DNA of 64,000 nt, taken from NCBI RefSeq assembly GCF_036323495.1, contig NZ_AP028947.1:3410001-3474000 (forward strand). Reading direction: 5' to 3'. A program made the position numbers and the translations under genes. Under the pieces are notes generated by a model that worked only from the letters and a program-made list of their open reading frames with translations, did not search any database and was not told where the DNA came from. Origin of the DNA: Limnobacter thiooxidans (lineage in GTDB: Bacteria > Pseudomonadota > Gammaproteobacteria > Burkholderiales > Burkholderiaceae_B). Positions within the stretch are counted from its first letter, which is position 1; every line of letters begins with the position of its first letter. Of the stretch, positions 51,839 to 59,497 are shown piece after piece.

Positions 51839-53965
51839 TTATTTGCTAATAAAGCCCATCCCGTCCAAAGTCCACTCCCACTCCCCCAACACTCCCTTCA
51901 CCAACATTTCAAGCACCCGCTCCACCACCGCCGCCTCACCCTTTAACAACAGCAAATCCGCCAGGCTTTTCTTGCACCATTCAATCACTTCCTCCGGGAA
52001 TCCAAGCACAAGCAATTCTTCAAATGTTGTGGGACGCAGATCTTCTGGCAATTCAGCCAACGCTTGAATACATTTCGCAGGGCTGCGTATCGCATCACCT
52101 GAAACACCATCAACCAACTCGCTGCTTGAAAAATCCATAAGCAGGGATTGAACTGTGTATTCAATCGTTGAACTGCTGCTTCTGCAAAAGAACGTAGTAA
52201 CCCCACCTGCGCTGCGGTCAGTTGCAAGCATGTTGGGCACGACATGCCGAACTGGCATATCTTGGTTGCGCTCATCAGCGCTGCGCAGCAGGGTCAGGCA
52301 GGCCGACGTTAGTGGCGTAACAAGCCCAAACCGAACAGCCAGTTCTGTGGCAGCTTCTTCAAACTCACCTGGCTTCAAACGTTCCTGATCCATCAAGCTG
52401 TCAAATCGCTGCATAGCCCACAGCTTGCTGACTGATTCGGCCAGCTCGGGTTCATCGAGCAAACGAAATGGAACGCTGGCAAGTTCTGACTTTGCCAGGC
52501 CGCTGCCGGCTCGCTTCTCGATGTGCATGGCCACACCAAATGCCGGTGCCTTTGAAGAAAACAGAACAGGGAATGAACACCCATCGAAACCGAATTCAGG
52601 TGCAACCTGGGTTTGTTCAATCAAGCCTTCACAATGCAGGCGTATACCGGTGAATGTAGCGGTTCGCAATGTTTTGAACAGGCGGGTCATGGCTGCTTCA
52701 ATGTCGCAGTCTTGCTGAACAAATTCAACTGCACCACCCGTAGCGCGAGCCAGTGTAGACAACAAACTTTCCTGCGGATTGGCGCCAATCGCCAACACAA
52801 AAATTCGGTGTGTGGTTTCCATGGCGGCTTCCACCATTTCAACCAGGCCGTTCACTTCACCATCGGTAATCAACAACACGTCGGCCTTGCGCACGTTGGA
52901 AATTTTTGCAACAGCTGACAAGGCATCGGCCATTTCGGTGCCACCAAGATTCGCCTCGGTTTCATCAATCCAGCGGCCCAAACCTTGTCGCACCTGCGAG
53001 GTCACCAACGCGGTTGAATCCAGCAAATTCTCGCAGTGGTTACCAAACCGGGAAAAGGAGATTCTGTCGTTCATGCGAAGTTGCGGGATCAGGCACTTCA
53101 GCGCTGACTTGGCCGAACTCATTCGCCCCCCTTCCATGGACCCGCTGCAATCGAGCAACAACTTCAGTTGTACTCCCTGCGGGGAAAGCGATTCTTGCGG
53201 AAACATGCAATTCAGCATGCCCACATAAGCGCCAGGTAAATCGGGGCCAACTTGCGGGTTGTGAAACCAGAAGCCTGTTGGCCCCGCGCATTTGAGCTCA
53301 TCAACATTCAACACAAAGTCGCGATCAAGAAAAGTATCGCCTGCCACTTCAATCAACATGCACTCAGGGGTCTGGCCAATTCGCAGCTTGTGACTTGGGC
53401 TGGAAATACGACCTTCCCGCGTTGAACCAGTCAGCTTCAATTCGGCTTTCAAGGTGTACTTGTGACTTTCTGATACCGCCACCGGGTGCTGCTCATGATC
53501 ACCCGACAAGCTGTAGCTGTTGGGCAAACAGGTGGGCACCGCAATGCGTGCGCTGCCATGGGCAAGCTGCAAGAACTCGGCCGTTTGTAAATCTATATCG
53601 AGCTTCTCGCCTGGCATGATGTTGCCAATGCGCATGAAGTAACGCAGCTCGTCGTCTTGCTCAATCAGTATTGCGGAATCGCCATTGGCGACAGCGTCGG
53701 TGTAGTCCATTCTGGCCTGCTGCTTGGCTGACACCTCACAGGTGAACTGGCGGCTGCCGATACGCGCCGTTGCCGACACCAGCAAAGCCGTGGCACCCAA
53801 GGGGAAGTGGTACAGCAACTCGACTGGCTGCTTTTCCTTGTTCTGGAATTGCTGCGTGATGTTCCACAGCACGATGTTTTCAACAACCCGGCCCTTGAAT
53901 GTGGCGCCGGTTAGAAAAAGATTGTCGGAAGACTGCTGAAGCACTGACGCAATTGTTGAAAACAT
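51839..53965 (-). CDS. VIT- and VWA-domain protein
   Basis: 708 residues from the ATG at 53965. The N-terminal VIT domain is marked by the strand pattern around VELLYHFPLGATALLVSATA. The VWA domain has the MIDAS metal site LLDCSGSMEGG (about 269-279) and later GGTEMADAL and LLITDGEVNG. A C-terminal helical region (about 500-708) is not assigned. No signal peptide is seen, so it is probably cytoplasmic. VIT/VWA proteins bind proteins through the metal site, and bacterial roles are mostly unknown. It follows the AbiEii gene on the same strand, after a 97-bp gap. Confidence 0.82.
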   Translation of the reverse strand: MFSTIASVLQQSSDNLFLTGATFKGRVVENIVLWNITQQFQNKEKQPVELLYHFPLGATALLVSATARIGSRQFTCEVSAKQQARMDYTDAVANGDSAILIEQDDELRYFMRIGNIMPGEKLDIDLQTAEFLQLAHGSARIAVPTCLPNSYSLSGDHEQHPVAVSESHKYTLKAELKLTGSTREGRISSPSHKLRIGQTPECMLIEVAGDTFLDRDFVLNVDELKCAGPTGFWFHNPQVGPDLPGAYVGMLNCMFPQESLSPQGVQLKLLLDCSGSMEGGRMSSAKSALKCLIPQLRMNDRISFSRFGNHCENLLDSTALVTSQVRQGLGRWIDETEANLGGTEMADALSAVAKISNVRKADVLLITDGEVNGLVEMVEAAMETTHRIFVLAIGANPQESLLSTLARATGGAVEFVQQDCDIEAAMTRLFKTLRTATFTGIRLHCEGLIEQTQVAPEFGFDGCSFPVLFSSKAPAFGVAMHIEKRAGSGLAKSELASVPFRLLDEPELAESVSKLWAMQRFDSLMDQERLKPGEFEEAATELAVRFGLVTPLTSACLTLLRSADERNQDMPVRHVVPNMLATDRSAGGVTTFFCRSSSSTIEYTVQSLLMDFSSSELVDGVSGDAIRSPAKCIQALAELPEDLRPTTFEELLVLGFPEEVIEWCKKSLADLLLLKGEAAVVERVLEMLVKGVLGEWEWTLDGMGFISK

Positions 53966-54062
53966 GACTGGCCTGCCTTGAACACTGGGCAGCACAGGAT
54001 GGGGTAGTGCAGGCTCACAGGATGAGCTTGTGGGACCTCTGTTTTGCGGAAGGTGCGGGCGC

Positions 54063-55091
54063 TCAGTTCTTTCGCATTGATCGATTGACCTTATGCTGGA
54101 TAGCCTCACAACTAGTCATTATTTCGGCGAAATTCTGTTGATCAACCGCCAGAAGGCCATCTTCCAGCATGGCAGCGTAATCCTTTTCGAGCGCACTCAA
54201 GGACAGACCTTCCGGGATCAATTGCAGCTCACCAGTGGTTGACTTGAAATAGTCAATCTTCGCCCCGTTGGCATCTTTCTCTGAAAAGAAGATCGATTTG
54301 TGCGCAGCCACTTGCTGTGCCAAATCGTAGTCATTGACTGCTGCCTCCAAGTGCGTTGTTTTGGCTAAGGCCGCCAGGTCGTACCAATGGCGCGAGTACC
54401 TTTCACCTCGCAATCTTCCTTGCAAGCAGTAAACATATGCAGCGGTGGCCTTTTCCCAAAAGGTGCGTTCTGCTGCCATCACCAGCGGCGTTGCCGATGG
54501 AAATCCCAGTTCCTTGATGTACGGTGAAATGTCACAGACCACCGGGTGCCGTTGGTGAGGCTCGCCCGTCGCCCTGGCCCCAAACTCCAGTTGAATTACA
54601 GGGGCTGAATATCCAGTTCCTGTCTTGGTTGCAGGATAGGTGAGTAGGAGTTTGTCACAGTTATCGCCTGCGACGGTTAACTCGGCTTGCAAACCATCGG
54701 CTCCTAATGCATTTTGGAGAACGGGCCTTACAGTTTTTTCAATCCACTCGGGCAAGCGATTGCGCACCGCACTTGTAATCCTTTTCTCTTGGCTCGCTGT
54801 TGCGGGGATCGGGTTTCCATCCCGTAATAGATCAGGGACAAGTTCACGAATGTCGTAAGTAAGGTCAATGTCTTCCGAAAACCGGTCAATCACTTTGTAC
54901 ACCTTGGACAGCGATGTTCCGCCTTTGAAGGTTAGGTCATTGCCCAACCCTGAATCATAGATTGCCGCTAGGGTCCAGACCACCCAAATGTCTTTTTCGA
55001 GCAAATGAGCAGGTCGTCCACTTTGTCCAGATGCAACCTCAAGTGCTTCAGCCTGATCGGTTGGGCTGAGTTCAAACCATGACTCAGGCAT
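54063..55091 (-). CDS. AbiEii/AbiGii-type nucleotidyltransferase toxin
   Basis: 342 residues. KGGTSLSKVYKVIDRFSEDID (56-76) is the nucleotidyltransferase core, with the GGTS phosphate loop and the metal Asp pair at 74 and 76. This is the AbiEii toxin family, which modifies a cellular target (for some members, tRNA acceptor ends) by nucleotide transfer and blocks growth unless the AbiEi antitoxin represses it. It overlaps the antitoxin gene by 8 nt, as usual for AbiE, so the pair is translated together. Confidence 0.9.
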   Translation of the reverse strand: MPESWFELSPTDQAEALEVASGQSGRPAHLLEKDIWVVWTLAAIYDSGLGNDLTFKGGTSLSKVYKVIDRFSEDIDLTYDIRELVPDLLRDGNPIPATASQEKRITSAVRNRLPEWIEKTVRPVLQNALGADGLQAELTVAGDNCDKLLLTYPATKTGTGYSAPVIQLEFGARATGEPHQRHPVVCDISPYIKELGFPSATPLVMAAERTFWEKATAAYVYCLQGRLRGERYSRHWYDLAALAKTTHLEAAVNDYDLAQQVAAHKSIFFSEKDANGAKIDYFKSTTGELQLIPEGLSLSALEKDYAAMLEDGLLAVDQQNFAEIMTSCEAIQHKVNRSMRKN

Positions 55092-55680
55092 TCTCGCTGG
55101 CCTCGCTCACTGCCCTCGCCATCCAACTGGGTAATACGGCTCGGGCTGTACGCATGGCTATCCATTCAGCTTCTGGCAGTTTGGTCTGCAACACCTTCAG
55201 TGCTGTTGTAGCCTGCTCAGGACCCAACCAGGACAAAGCCCGAATCGCCATACCGGCAGGGCGTCGACCAAGAACAAGTTGCCAGCGGTTACCGTGTTTC
55301 AGTTCGACCATTCGATTGCCCAGCTGTAACTTGCGTGAGCGGCCCGAGGTCAGAAACACCTCACGGGTGGGAACCTGGGTAGTCAAGCCGAGCACATTGG
55401 CCTCGGTAGCACCATTGGGAACAATCACTTCTCCATTGACCGCCGTAATGGCTTGCACGACCGATTCTGTCGAGGGTGGACGTGGGCCGAACCTGCTGGC
55501 CACGGGTGCGGCATACACCCCCCGCCCAACGCGCATCAATTTTCCTTCACGCGTCAAACGGGTAAAAGTTTGATCCACAGCGGCTCGAGAGCCAACATGC
55601 AGAAACTCCTTGGCCGAGAGCAAACCACCTTCGGGCAAGGATTGCGCAGCAGACAAAATGATTTCAGCAAGATGGCTCAT
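55084..55680 (-). CDS. AbiEi-type antitoxin (DUF6088-like)
   Basis: 198 residues. The N-terminal winged helix (GGLLSAKEFLHVGSRAAVD, then LMRVGRGVYAAP) is typical of AbiEi antitoxins, followed by the C-terminal domain with GTNRWQLVLG-like residues. AbiEi represses its own promoter and so limits the toxin. A GGAG ribosome site lies 8 nt before the ATG at 55680. Immediately upstream is a large inverted repeat that is probably its operator. Confidence 0.85.
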   Translation of the reverse strand: MSHLAEIILSAAQSLPEGGLLSAKEFLHVGSRAAVDQTFTRLTREGKLMRVGRGVYAAPVASRFGPRPPSTESVVQAITAVNGEVIVPNGATEANVLGLTTQVPTREVFLTSGRSRKLQLGNRMVELKHGNRWQLVLGRRPAGMAIRALSWLGPEQATTALKVLQTKLPEAEWIAMRTARAVLPSWMARAVSEASENA

Positions 55681-55691
55681 GATTTAACTCC

Positions 55692-55738
55692 GTTTGTCAG
55701 AAGTATATACCTGTTTCTGACAAACTGTAAACATACTT
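55692..55738 (-). promoter_or_regulatory. AbiE operator and promoter
   Basis: GTTTGTCAGAA (55692-55702) and TTCTGACAAAC (55715-55725) form a perfect 11-bp inverted repeat around a 12-bp spacer. AAGTAT/ATACTT arms (55701-55706, 55733-55738) are nested. On the minus strand, TTTACA and TATATA with 16-bp spacing look like -35 and -10 boxes, and the palindrome covers the spacer and -10. This fits negative autoregulation by the AbiEi antitoxin. Confidence 0.7.
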
Positions 55739-55802
55739 GAAATTAAGGATGCTGAAAAACTAACTCCAAACATTCAAAATTGCAGTGGTTTTAGTTGGCA
55801 GA

Positions 55803-56318
55803 TCAATCGGGATTTTCTTCCCAAGCATATTGACCCGCCTCATAAGTCAATATGCCCTCGGCTGCCTCAGTAGCCAATTGCACGCCATACGCACCATTGG
55901 GCAATTCGATGTTTTGCCACAAGCCTTCGCCTTGACGACGGGTCTGGAAGATCAGGACTCCCGAATCGCCTGTGGGTCCTTTGTTGATCAGCAAGTCCCC
56001 CTTGTTCAAGTGCTGATCTTTAGCGCATTCGGAAACCAGCAATGCACGCTGGCCATTCTCAATGGCTTGCACGGGCCAATAAAAAGCTTGTATGCCGCAA
56101 CGATTTTGCTCGCATGCCAGTTTCGCATCATTGACCTGTACTGCATACACACAGCGCTCTGCAATATCGCCCACTTTCTGGCCAATAAAAAGTTGAGTGG
56201 GCTGCACATTCGGAAATGGTGTTACCGCGGCAACATCTTCGTCAACTGTTATGCTGCATGAAGCCAAGATCGAGAAAGCGCATACAAGAATGATCAAGGG
56301 TCGGAAATTTACTTGCAT
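55803..56318 (-). CDS. Lipoprotein, possible immunity partner of M23 peptidase
   Basis: 171 residues from the ATG at 56318. The signal peptide ends in the lipobox ILASC, so it is lipid-anchored at a Cys near residue 22. The mature part has four more cysteines and a beta-rich character (ERCVYAVQVND, GALLINKGPTGDSG-type turns). I recognise no family. It overlaps the end of the M23 peptidase gene by 10 nt. For a cell-wall enzyme without its own signal peptide, a periplasm-facing lipoprotein encoded in this position is a natural immunity candidate (inference). Confidence 0.55.
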   Translation of the reverse strand: MQVNFRPLIILVCAFSILASCSITVDEDVAAVTPFPNVQPTQLFIGQKVGDIAERCVYAVQVNDAKLACEQNRCGIQAFYWPVQAIENGQRALLVSECAKDQHLNKGDLLINKGPTGDSGVLIFQTRRQGEGLWQNIELPNGAYGVQLATEAAEGILTYEAGQYAWEENPD

Positions 56319-56791
56319 GTTTTGTCTCTCAAACACAATAAGGAATCCAGCAGCTTTGTGCAGTCTTGCAGATCGCTTCGCCTTGAATAAGGTGGATTGT
56401 TGGAATTGGTTACAGACCCAGTGGCTGTGCCTGAAAAATGTTCAATGTGCAGCATTGGATGCAGGCCCCTGCCCAAGTGTCCAATCTTCCCAATTTGCTG
56501 CCCCGCTTCCACAACGGCTCCAGTTCTCGGAATGTCATCTGGAGACACTTCACCGTAGCGAACCACACCCAGTGCTCCATGATCAATCGTGACCTGAAAG
56601 GTGCCCAAGTAGAAATCTCGAGACTCAAGCACTCGGCCATCCGCAATCGCCAATACCGGCGCACCCAGCGGAGCATACAAATCACAGCCAGCATGAACTC
56701 GTCCACCCGCCCTCTTGGAACCAAAATTTCTGGGGTTTTGTTTGTAGGAATACGTTGAAATCCAGTCCGGTACGGGCCAGTATTTGTTCAT
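56309..56791 (-). CDS. M23-family peptidoglycan peptidase, putative effector
   Basis: 160 residues from the ATG at 56791, with GTG one codon earlier as alternative. No signal peptide. HAGCDLYAPLGAPV (His33, Asp37) is the first zinc motif of M23 (LytM-like) endopeptidases. The second, normally HxH, reads MLHIEH, so the ligand His is present but the usual general-base His is replaced by Met; some M23 relatives with MLHFE are known to me. The C-terminal YSRRSDLQD block resembles these relatives. Without a signal peptide the enzyme would need a secretion device such as T6SS. It overlaps a lipoprotein gene by 10 nt. Confidence 0.7.
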   Translation of the reverse strand: MNKYWPVPDWISTYSYKQNPRNFGSKRAGGRVHAGCDLYAPLGAPVLAIADGRVLESRDFYLGTFQVTIDHGALGVVRYGEVSPDDIPRTGAVVEAGQQIGKIGHLGRGLHPMLHIEHFSGTATGSVTNSNNPPYSRRSDLQDCTKLLDSLLCLRDKTCK

Positions 56792-56939
56792 CACCCAATT
56801 CTCAAGAAAAAGAAACTGAGCCTAAAAGTGACCTTGGATGGTGTCAAAAATGAGTATGGGCCTGTCGGCATAACGAATCATCAAAAGAGGTGATTGATGC
56901 AAATCAGGCTGCCAAACAACACTACTCAATCTGTTTTGA

Positions 56940-57539
56940 CTAAACGTGGCAGCAAGCTTTCAACCACCGGCTGAAACGTTTTTGTGTGGCGACAGAGCCG
57001 TAAAGTGAAACAGCCCGCTTCAATTTGGCTAGATCGAGGCTTGGCAGTTTTCGCTCCGCCATCTGAAGCACCTGGTTTTTGTCCTCCGCCAATTCGTCAA
57101 GATTGTTGATGGCGTCAACAAGTAAGAATTCTGGCGTGAGCTTCTTCGGAAACCTGGGTTTGACCCGGAAATCGAATTGGCGATTTCCAAACGAAAACAA
57201 GCCATGTCGCTTGTGGTTATACACAAGGGTTTTGTTGTAAAGCTGCGATGTTCCCAAGCCCAGCGTGTTATAGCTTGATGGAGAAAAAACCAGAAAGTCC
57301 TTGTCGCGCAGGAATACGGCAACCAACTCTTGATCGTCCGGTGGCAACAGGCCAAAGACCGATTTCTTGGGCACATAGTAAAGCCCTTGTGCCAATCGCT
57401 TCAATTCCCCACCAGAAACCAGCTCACTTAAGTGCCTATCAACTGAATTGGAAACTTTGGCCAAGTCCTCTCGGCGATACACCTTCCCTGCGCGCAGCAT
57501 TTTCGCAACCTGACCCAAAGCACTAGGCCTTGTTAACAT
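56940..57539 (-). CDS. Orphan AbiEi-like antitoxin (DUF6088-like)
   Basis: 199 residues. The start has a winged helix with AKMLRAGKVYRREDLAKVSNS and LKRLAQGLYYVP, closely like AbiEi antitoxins, and the C-terminal part (LFSFGNRQFDFRVKPRFPKKL...) follows the same plan. No AbiEii toxin gene is adjacent: the M23 gene lies downstream and the paralog array upstream. It may have lost its toxin, regulate a distant one, or act as a stand-alone regulator. It differs strongly from the AbiEi at 55084, so it is not a recent duplicate. Confidence 0.75.
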   Translation of the reverse strand: MLTRPSALGQVAKMLRAGKVYRREDLAKVSNSVDRHLSELVSGGELKRLAQGLYYVPKKSVFGLLPPDDQELVAVFLRDKDFLVFSPSSYNTLGLGTSQLYNKTLVYNHKRHGLFSFGNRQFDFRVKPRFPKKLTPEFLLVDAINNLDELAEDKNQVLQMAERKLPSLDLAKLKRAVSLYGSVATQKRFSRWLKACCHV

Positions 57540-57753
57540 TGATGCGCCTGCGAGACAACGGGGTCAAATTGGGCTTGCAACCTACCTCTCCGATTAACAA
57601 CGAATACTCTGCGACCCACGAGAAAAATTCCGACAATTTCAATTACAGTCACCGTTTCTTGAAGACCAAAAATCACACATGAAAACACCAAGTGGACAAT
57701 AAAAAAAGAAGATGTAACTAAACCGATCTTCCTTAAACTTTCTTCTTGAGCGA

Positions 57754-58161
57754 TCAAGCACCGCCACCTACCTTTGCGACAATCACGAAGATCGCTAACG
57801 TAATGCAAAACAGGTGCAGGTAACCCAGCACGCCGTACACGAAAAATCTGCAAGCAATGTTGAACCCTGAGGGCACTTGCTTGTGCATGTCCCCGAATCC
57901 TCGAACTCTTCGAAACCATGGAATAGAAATTGCCGTAGAGAACAACAAAGTTCGAATCCAGCTTGACGGAAAATATCGATATGCAACTGACTCAAACTCA
58001 CTAAAATGCGGCGGGCGTACGTACTGATCAATCACAGACTGCGGGGTAAGCCAGGTAAGCAAAGTCATGCTCACAATCAGCAGCACTGGAATAATCAAGA
58101 TGCTGAAACCCATCATCCAGACAATGGCATCTACTATCGCAACCATCGCAAGCTGTTCCAT
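57754..58161 (-). CDS. Paralogous membrane protein 4, putative immunity protein
   Basis: 135 residues; member of a four-copy tandem family. A hydrophobic N-terminal helix (ILIIPVLLIVSMTLL) is followed by the family core: LTPQSVIDQYVRPPHFS, ESVAYRYFPSSWIRT, then RGFGDMHKQVP, and a second hydrophobic C-terminal helix. No known domain was recognised. It is the most distal copy from the toxin and 10 bp from copy 3. Tandem copies next to a toxin gene suggest an immunity array (inference). Confidence 0.65.
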   Translation of the reverse strand: MEQLAMVAIVDAIVWMMGFSILIIPVLLIVSMTLLTWLTPQSVIDQYVRPPHFSEFESVAYRYFPSSWIRTLLFSTAISIPWFRRVRGFGDMHKQVPSGFNIACRFFVYGVLGYLHLFCITLAIFVIVAKVGGGA

Positions 58162-58171
58162 CCATTTGTAT

Positions 58172-58552
58172 TTACGGTAGATACCCCAATTTGATACCCA
58201 GTGCGATTAGCGCCATTGCAGTAAAACAAAAAACTGAATACCCAAAAATGCAGTAGACATAGATTCGAGAGGCCACGTTGAACCACATGGGAACTTGCTT
58301 GTGTATGTCACCAAACTTTCGAATTCGACGAGCGACGGGTATCGCAATTGCCACACTGAACAAGTTGGTACGAATCAAGCTGCTTGGAAAGTAACGATAA
58401 GCGATCGATTCAATTTCACTGAAGTAAGGTGGACACACATAACGGTCGATTACCGATTTCGGCGTTATCCACGTCAAGAGTATCCAACTGATTGGAAACA
58501 AAACGACCATGAGCAATATGTTGATGATCAATAAGAGTGCAAATGTATCCAT
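58172..58552 (-). CDS. Paralogous membrane protein 3, putative immunity protein
   Basis: 126 residues of the same family. The core reads ITPKSVIDRYVCPPYFS, IESIAYRYFPSSLIRT and RKFGDIHKQVP, with N- and C-terminal membrane helices. It lies 10 bp downstream-to-upstream from copy 4 and 15 bp from copy 2, so all are likely cotranscribed. It is more diverged in the hydrophobic parts than in the core, which suggests the central segment is what must be kept, for example to bind a toxin (inference). Confidence 0.65.
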   Translation of the reverse strand: MDTFALLLIINILLMVVLFPISWILLTWITPKSVIDRYVCPPYFSEIESIAYRYFPSSLIRTNLFSVAIAIPVARRIRKFGDIHKQVPMWFNVASRIYVYCIFGYSVFCFTAMALIALGIKLGYLP

Positions 58553-58567
58553 ATTTGTTTTGTAATC

Positions 58568-58951
58568 TCACTGCTGCACCGTGGCTGTAATCACCAACAT
58601 CACAAAAACGCAGACCCAGAACAGGCAGTAGCCCCACGCAACATAGATATACAACCGGCTCACTATGTTGAACCACTTGGGTACTTGTTTGTGAATGTCG
58701 CCGAACTGGCGAATCTTGCAAAAAAATGGAATTGCAATCGCCATGCTGAATAGCATTGTCCGAATATAGCTTGACGGAAAATGGCGATAAGCAACAGATT
58801 CGAATTTGCTGAAATGTGGCGGCTTGACGTACTGTTCAATCACCGACTTGGGCATGATCCAGGTCAAGAACAAAGTAGTAGCTGGAAGGCCGATTCCAAT
58901 CACGACACCGCTGATCGCGAAGATAAAAAAGAATGTGTCTTTCATCGGCAC
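58568..58951 (-). CDS. Paralogous membrane protein 2, putative immunity protein
   Basis: 127 residues of the same family, with core IMPKSVIEQYVKPPHFS, ESVAYRHFPSSYIRT and RQFGDIHKQVP. The start overlaps by 10 nt the stop of a decayed toxin remnant. This is the same spacing as between the intact toxin and copy 1. It therefore probably arose as the immunity gene of a duplicated toxin unit. Confidence 0.65.
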   Translation of the reverse strand: MPMKDTFFFIFAISGVVIGIGLPATTLFLTWIMPKSVIEQYVKPPHFSKFESVAYRHFPSSYIRTMLFSMAIAIPFFCKIRQFGDIHKQVPKWFNIVSRLYIYVAWGYCLFWVCVFVMLVITATVQQ

Positions 58952-59087
58952 ATCCGTCCGATGCCAGTTGCTGATACCAAATCAACCTGGTTCAGATTTT
59001 GGTCATACATCACCTTGCGAATTCGGGTTATACAACAGTAGGATTCATTCACAGAATGGTATCGGGGGCATGTGAAGTAAAATCGAA
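58942..59087 (-). pseudogene. Remnant of a second copy of the putative toxin
   Basis: The minus strand reads DFTSHAPDTIL, stop, MNPTVV, then after one missing base TRIRKVM. This matches residues 73-98 of the intact toxin (DFISHDPDTILCMNPTVV and RIRQVV). The frame then jumps directly to YDQNLNQVDLVSATGIGRMC, matching the toxin C-terminus (residues 330-350). About 230 residues are thus deleted, with one premature stop and one frameshift. The remnant ends in the same way relative to the following paralog as the intact toxin does. Confidence 0.75.
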
Positions 59088-59113
59088 TAGGTACCAATCG
59101 CTGAAACAACCCA

Positions 59114-59497
59114 TTACTCAAAGTACTTTCCAAAAGTCAAAAGGAAACCCACAAGACACCAAAACAGCACCATGTGGCCAAGAACGCCATACACAAACAA
59201 GCGACACGCGATATTGAACCCGCGCGGTACCTCTTTGTGCATGGGTCCAAATTTTCTGACTCGTCTAAAAATCGGTACTGAAATGGCCAAGGAAAAAAGA
59301 AGTGTCCGAATCCAGCTACTCGGAAAGTAACGATAGGCAACTGACTCAAACTCACTGAAATGCGGTGGACACACGTACCGATCAATCACACTTTGGGGCG
59401 TTAGCCACGTGAGTAAAGTCAGACTCAGCGGCAACAACACCGGAATGATCAACATGCTGAACCCAATGATCCAAACGATCATTTCAATTAGCTGCAT
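59114..59497 (-). CDS. Paralogous membrane protein 1, putative immunity protein
   Basis: 127 residues of the same family, with core LTPQSVIDRYVCPPHFS, ESVAYRYFPSSWIRT and RKFGPMHKEVP. Its start overlaps the stop of the intact toxin gene by 10 nt, so translation is probably coupled. This copy is the presumed cognate partner of the toxin. The N-terminal helix LLIPVLL-type and a C-terminal helix place it in the inner membrane, where a membrane-active toxin would have to be blocked. The family has no name known to me. Confidence 0.68.
   Translation of the reverse strand: MQLIEMIVWIIGFSMLIIPVLLPLSLTLLTWLTPQSVIDRYVCPPHFSEFESVAYRYFPSSWIRTLLFSLAISVPIFRRVRKFGPMHKEVPRGFNIACRLFVYGVLGHMVLFWCLVGFLLTFGKYFE

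Noticed and set aside
57533..57919. Minus-strand frame of 128 codons
   Set aside because: It overlaps the paralog at 57754 in another frame and has no conserved features.
58999..59217. Plus-strand frame resembling another plus-strand frame at 60128
   Set aside because: The similarity comes from the opposite strand: toxin and its decayed copy. The plus frames are not genes.
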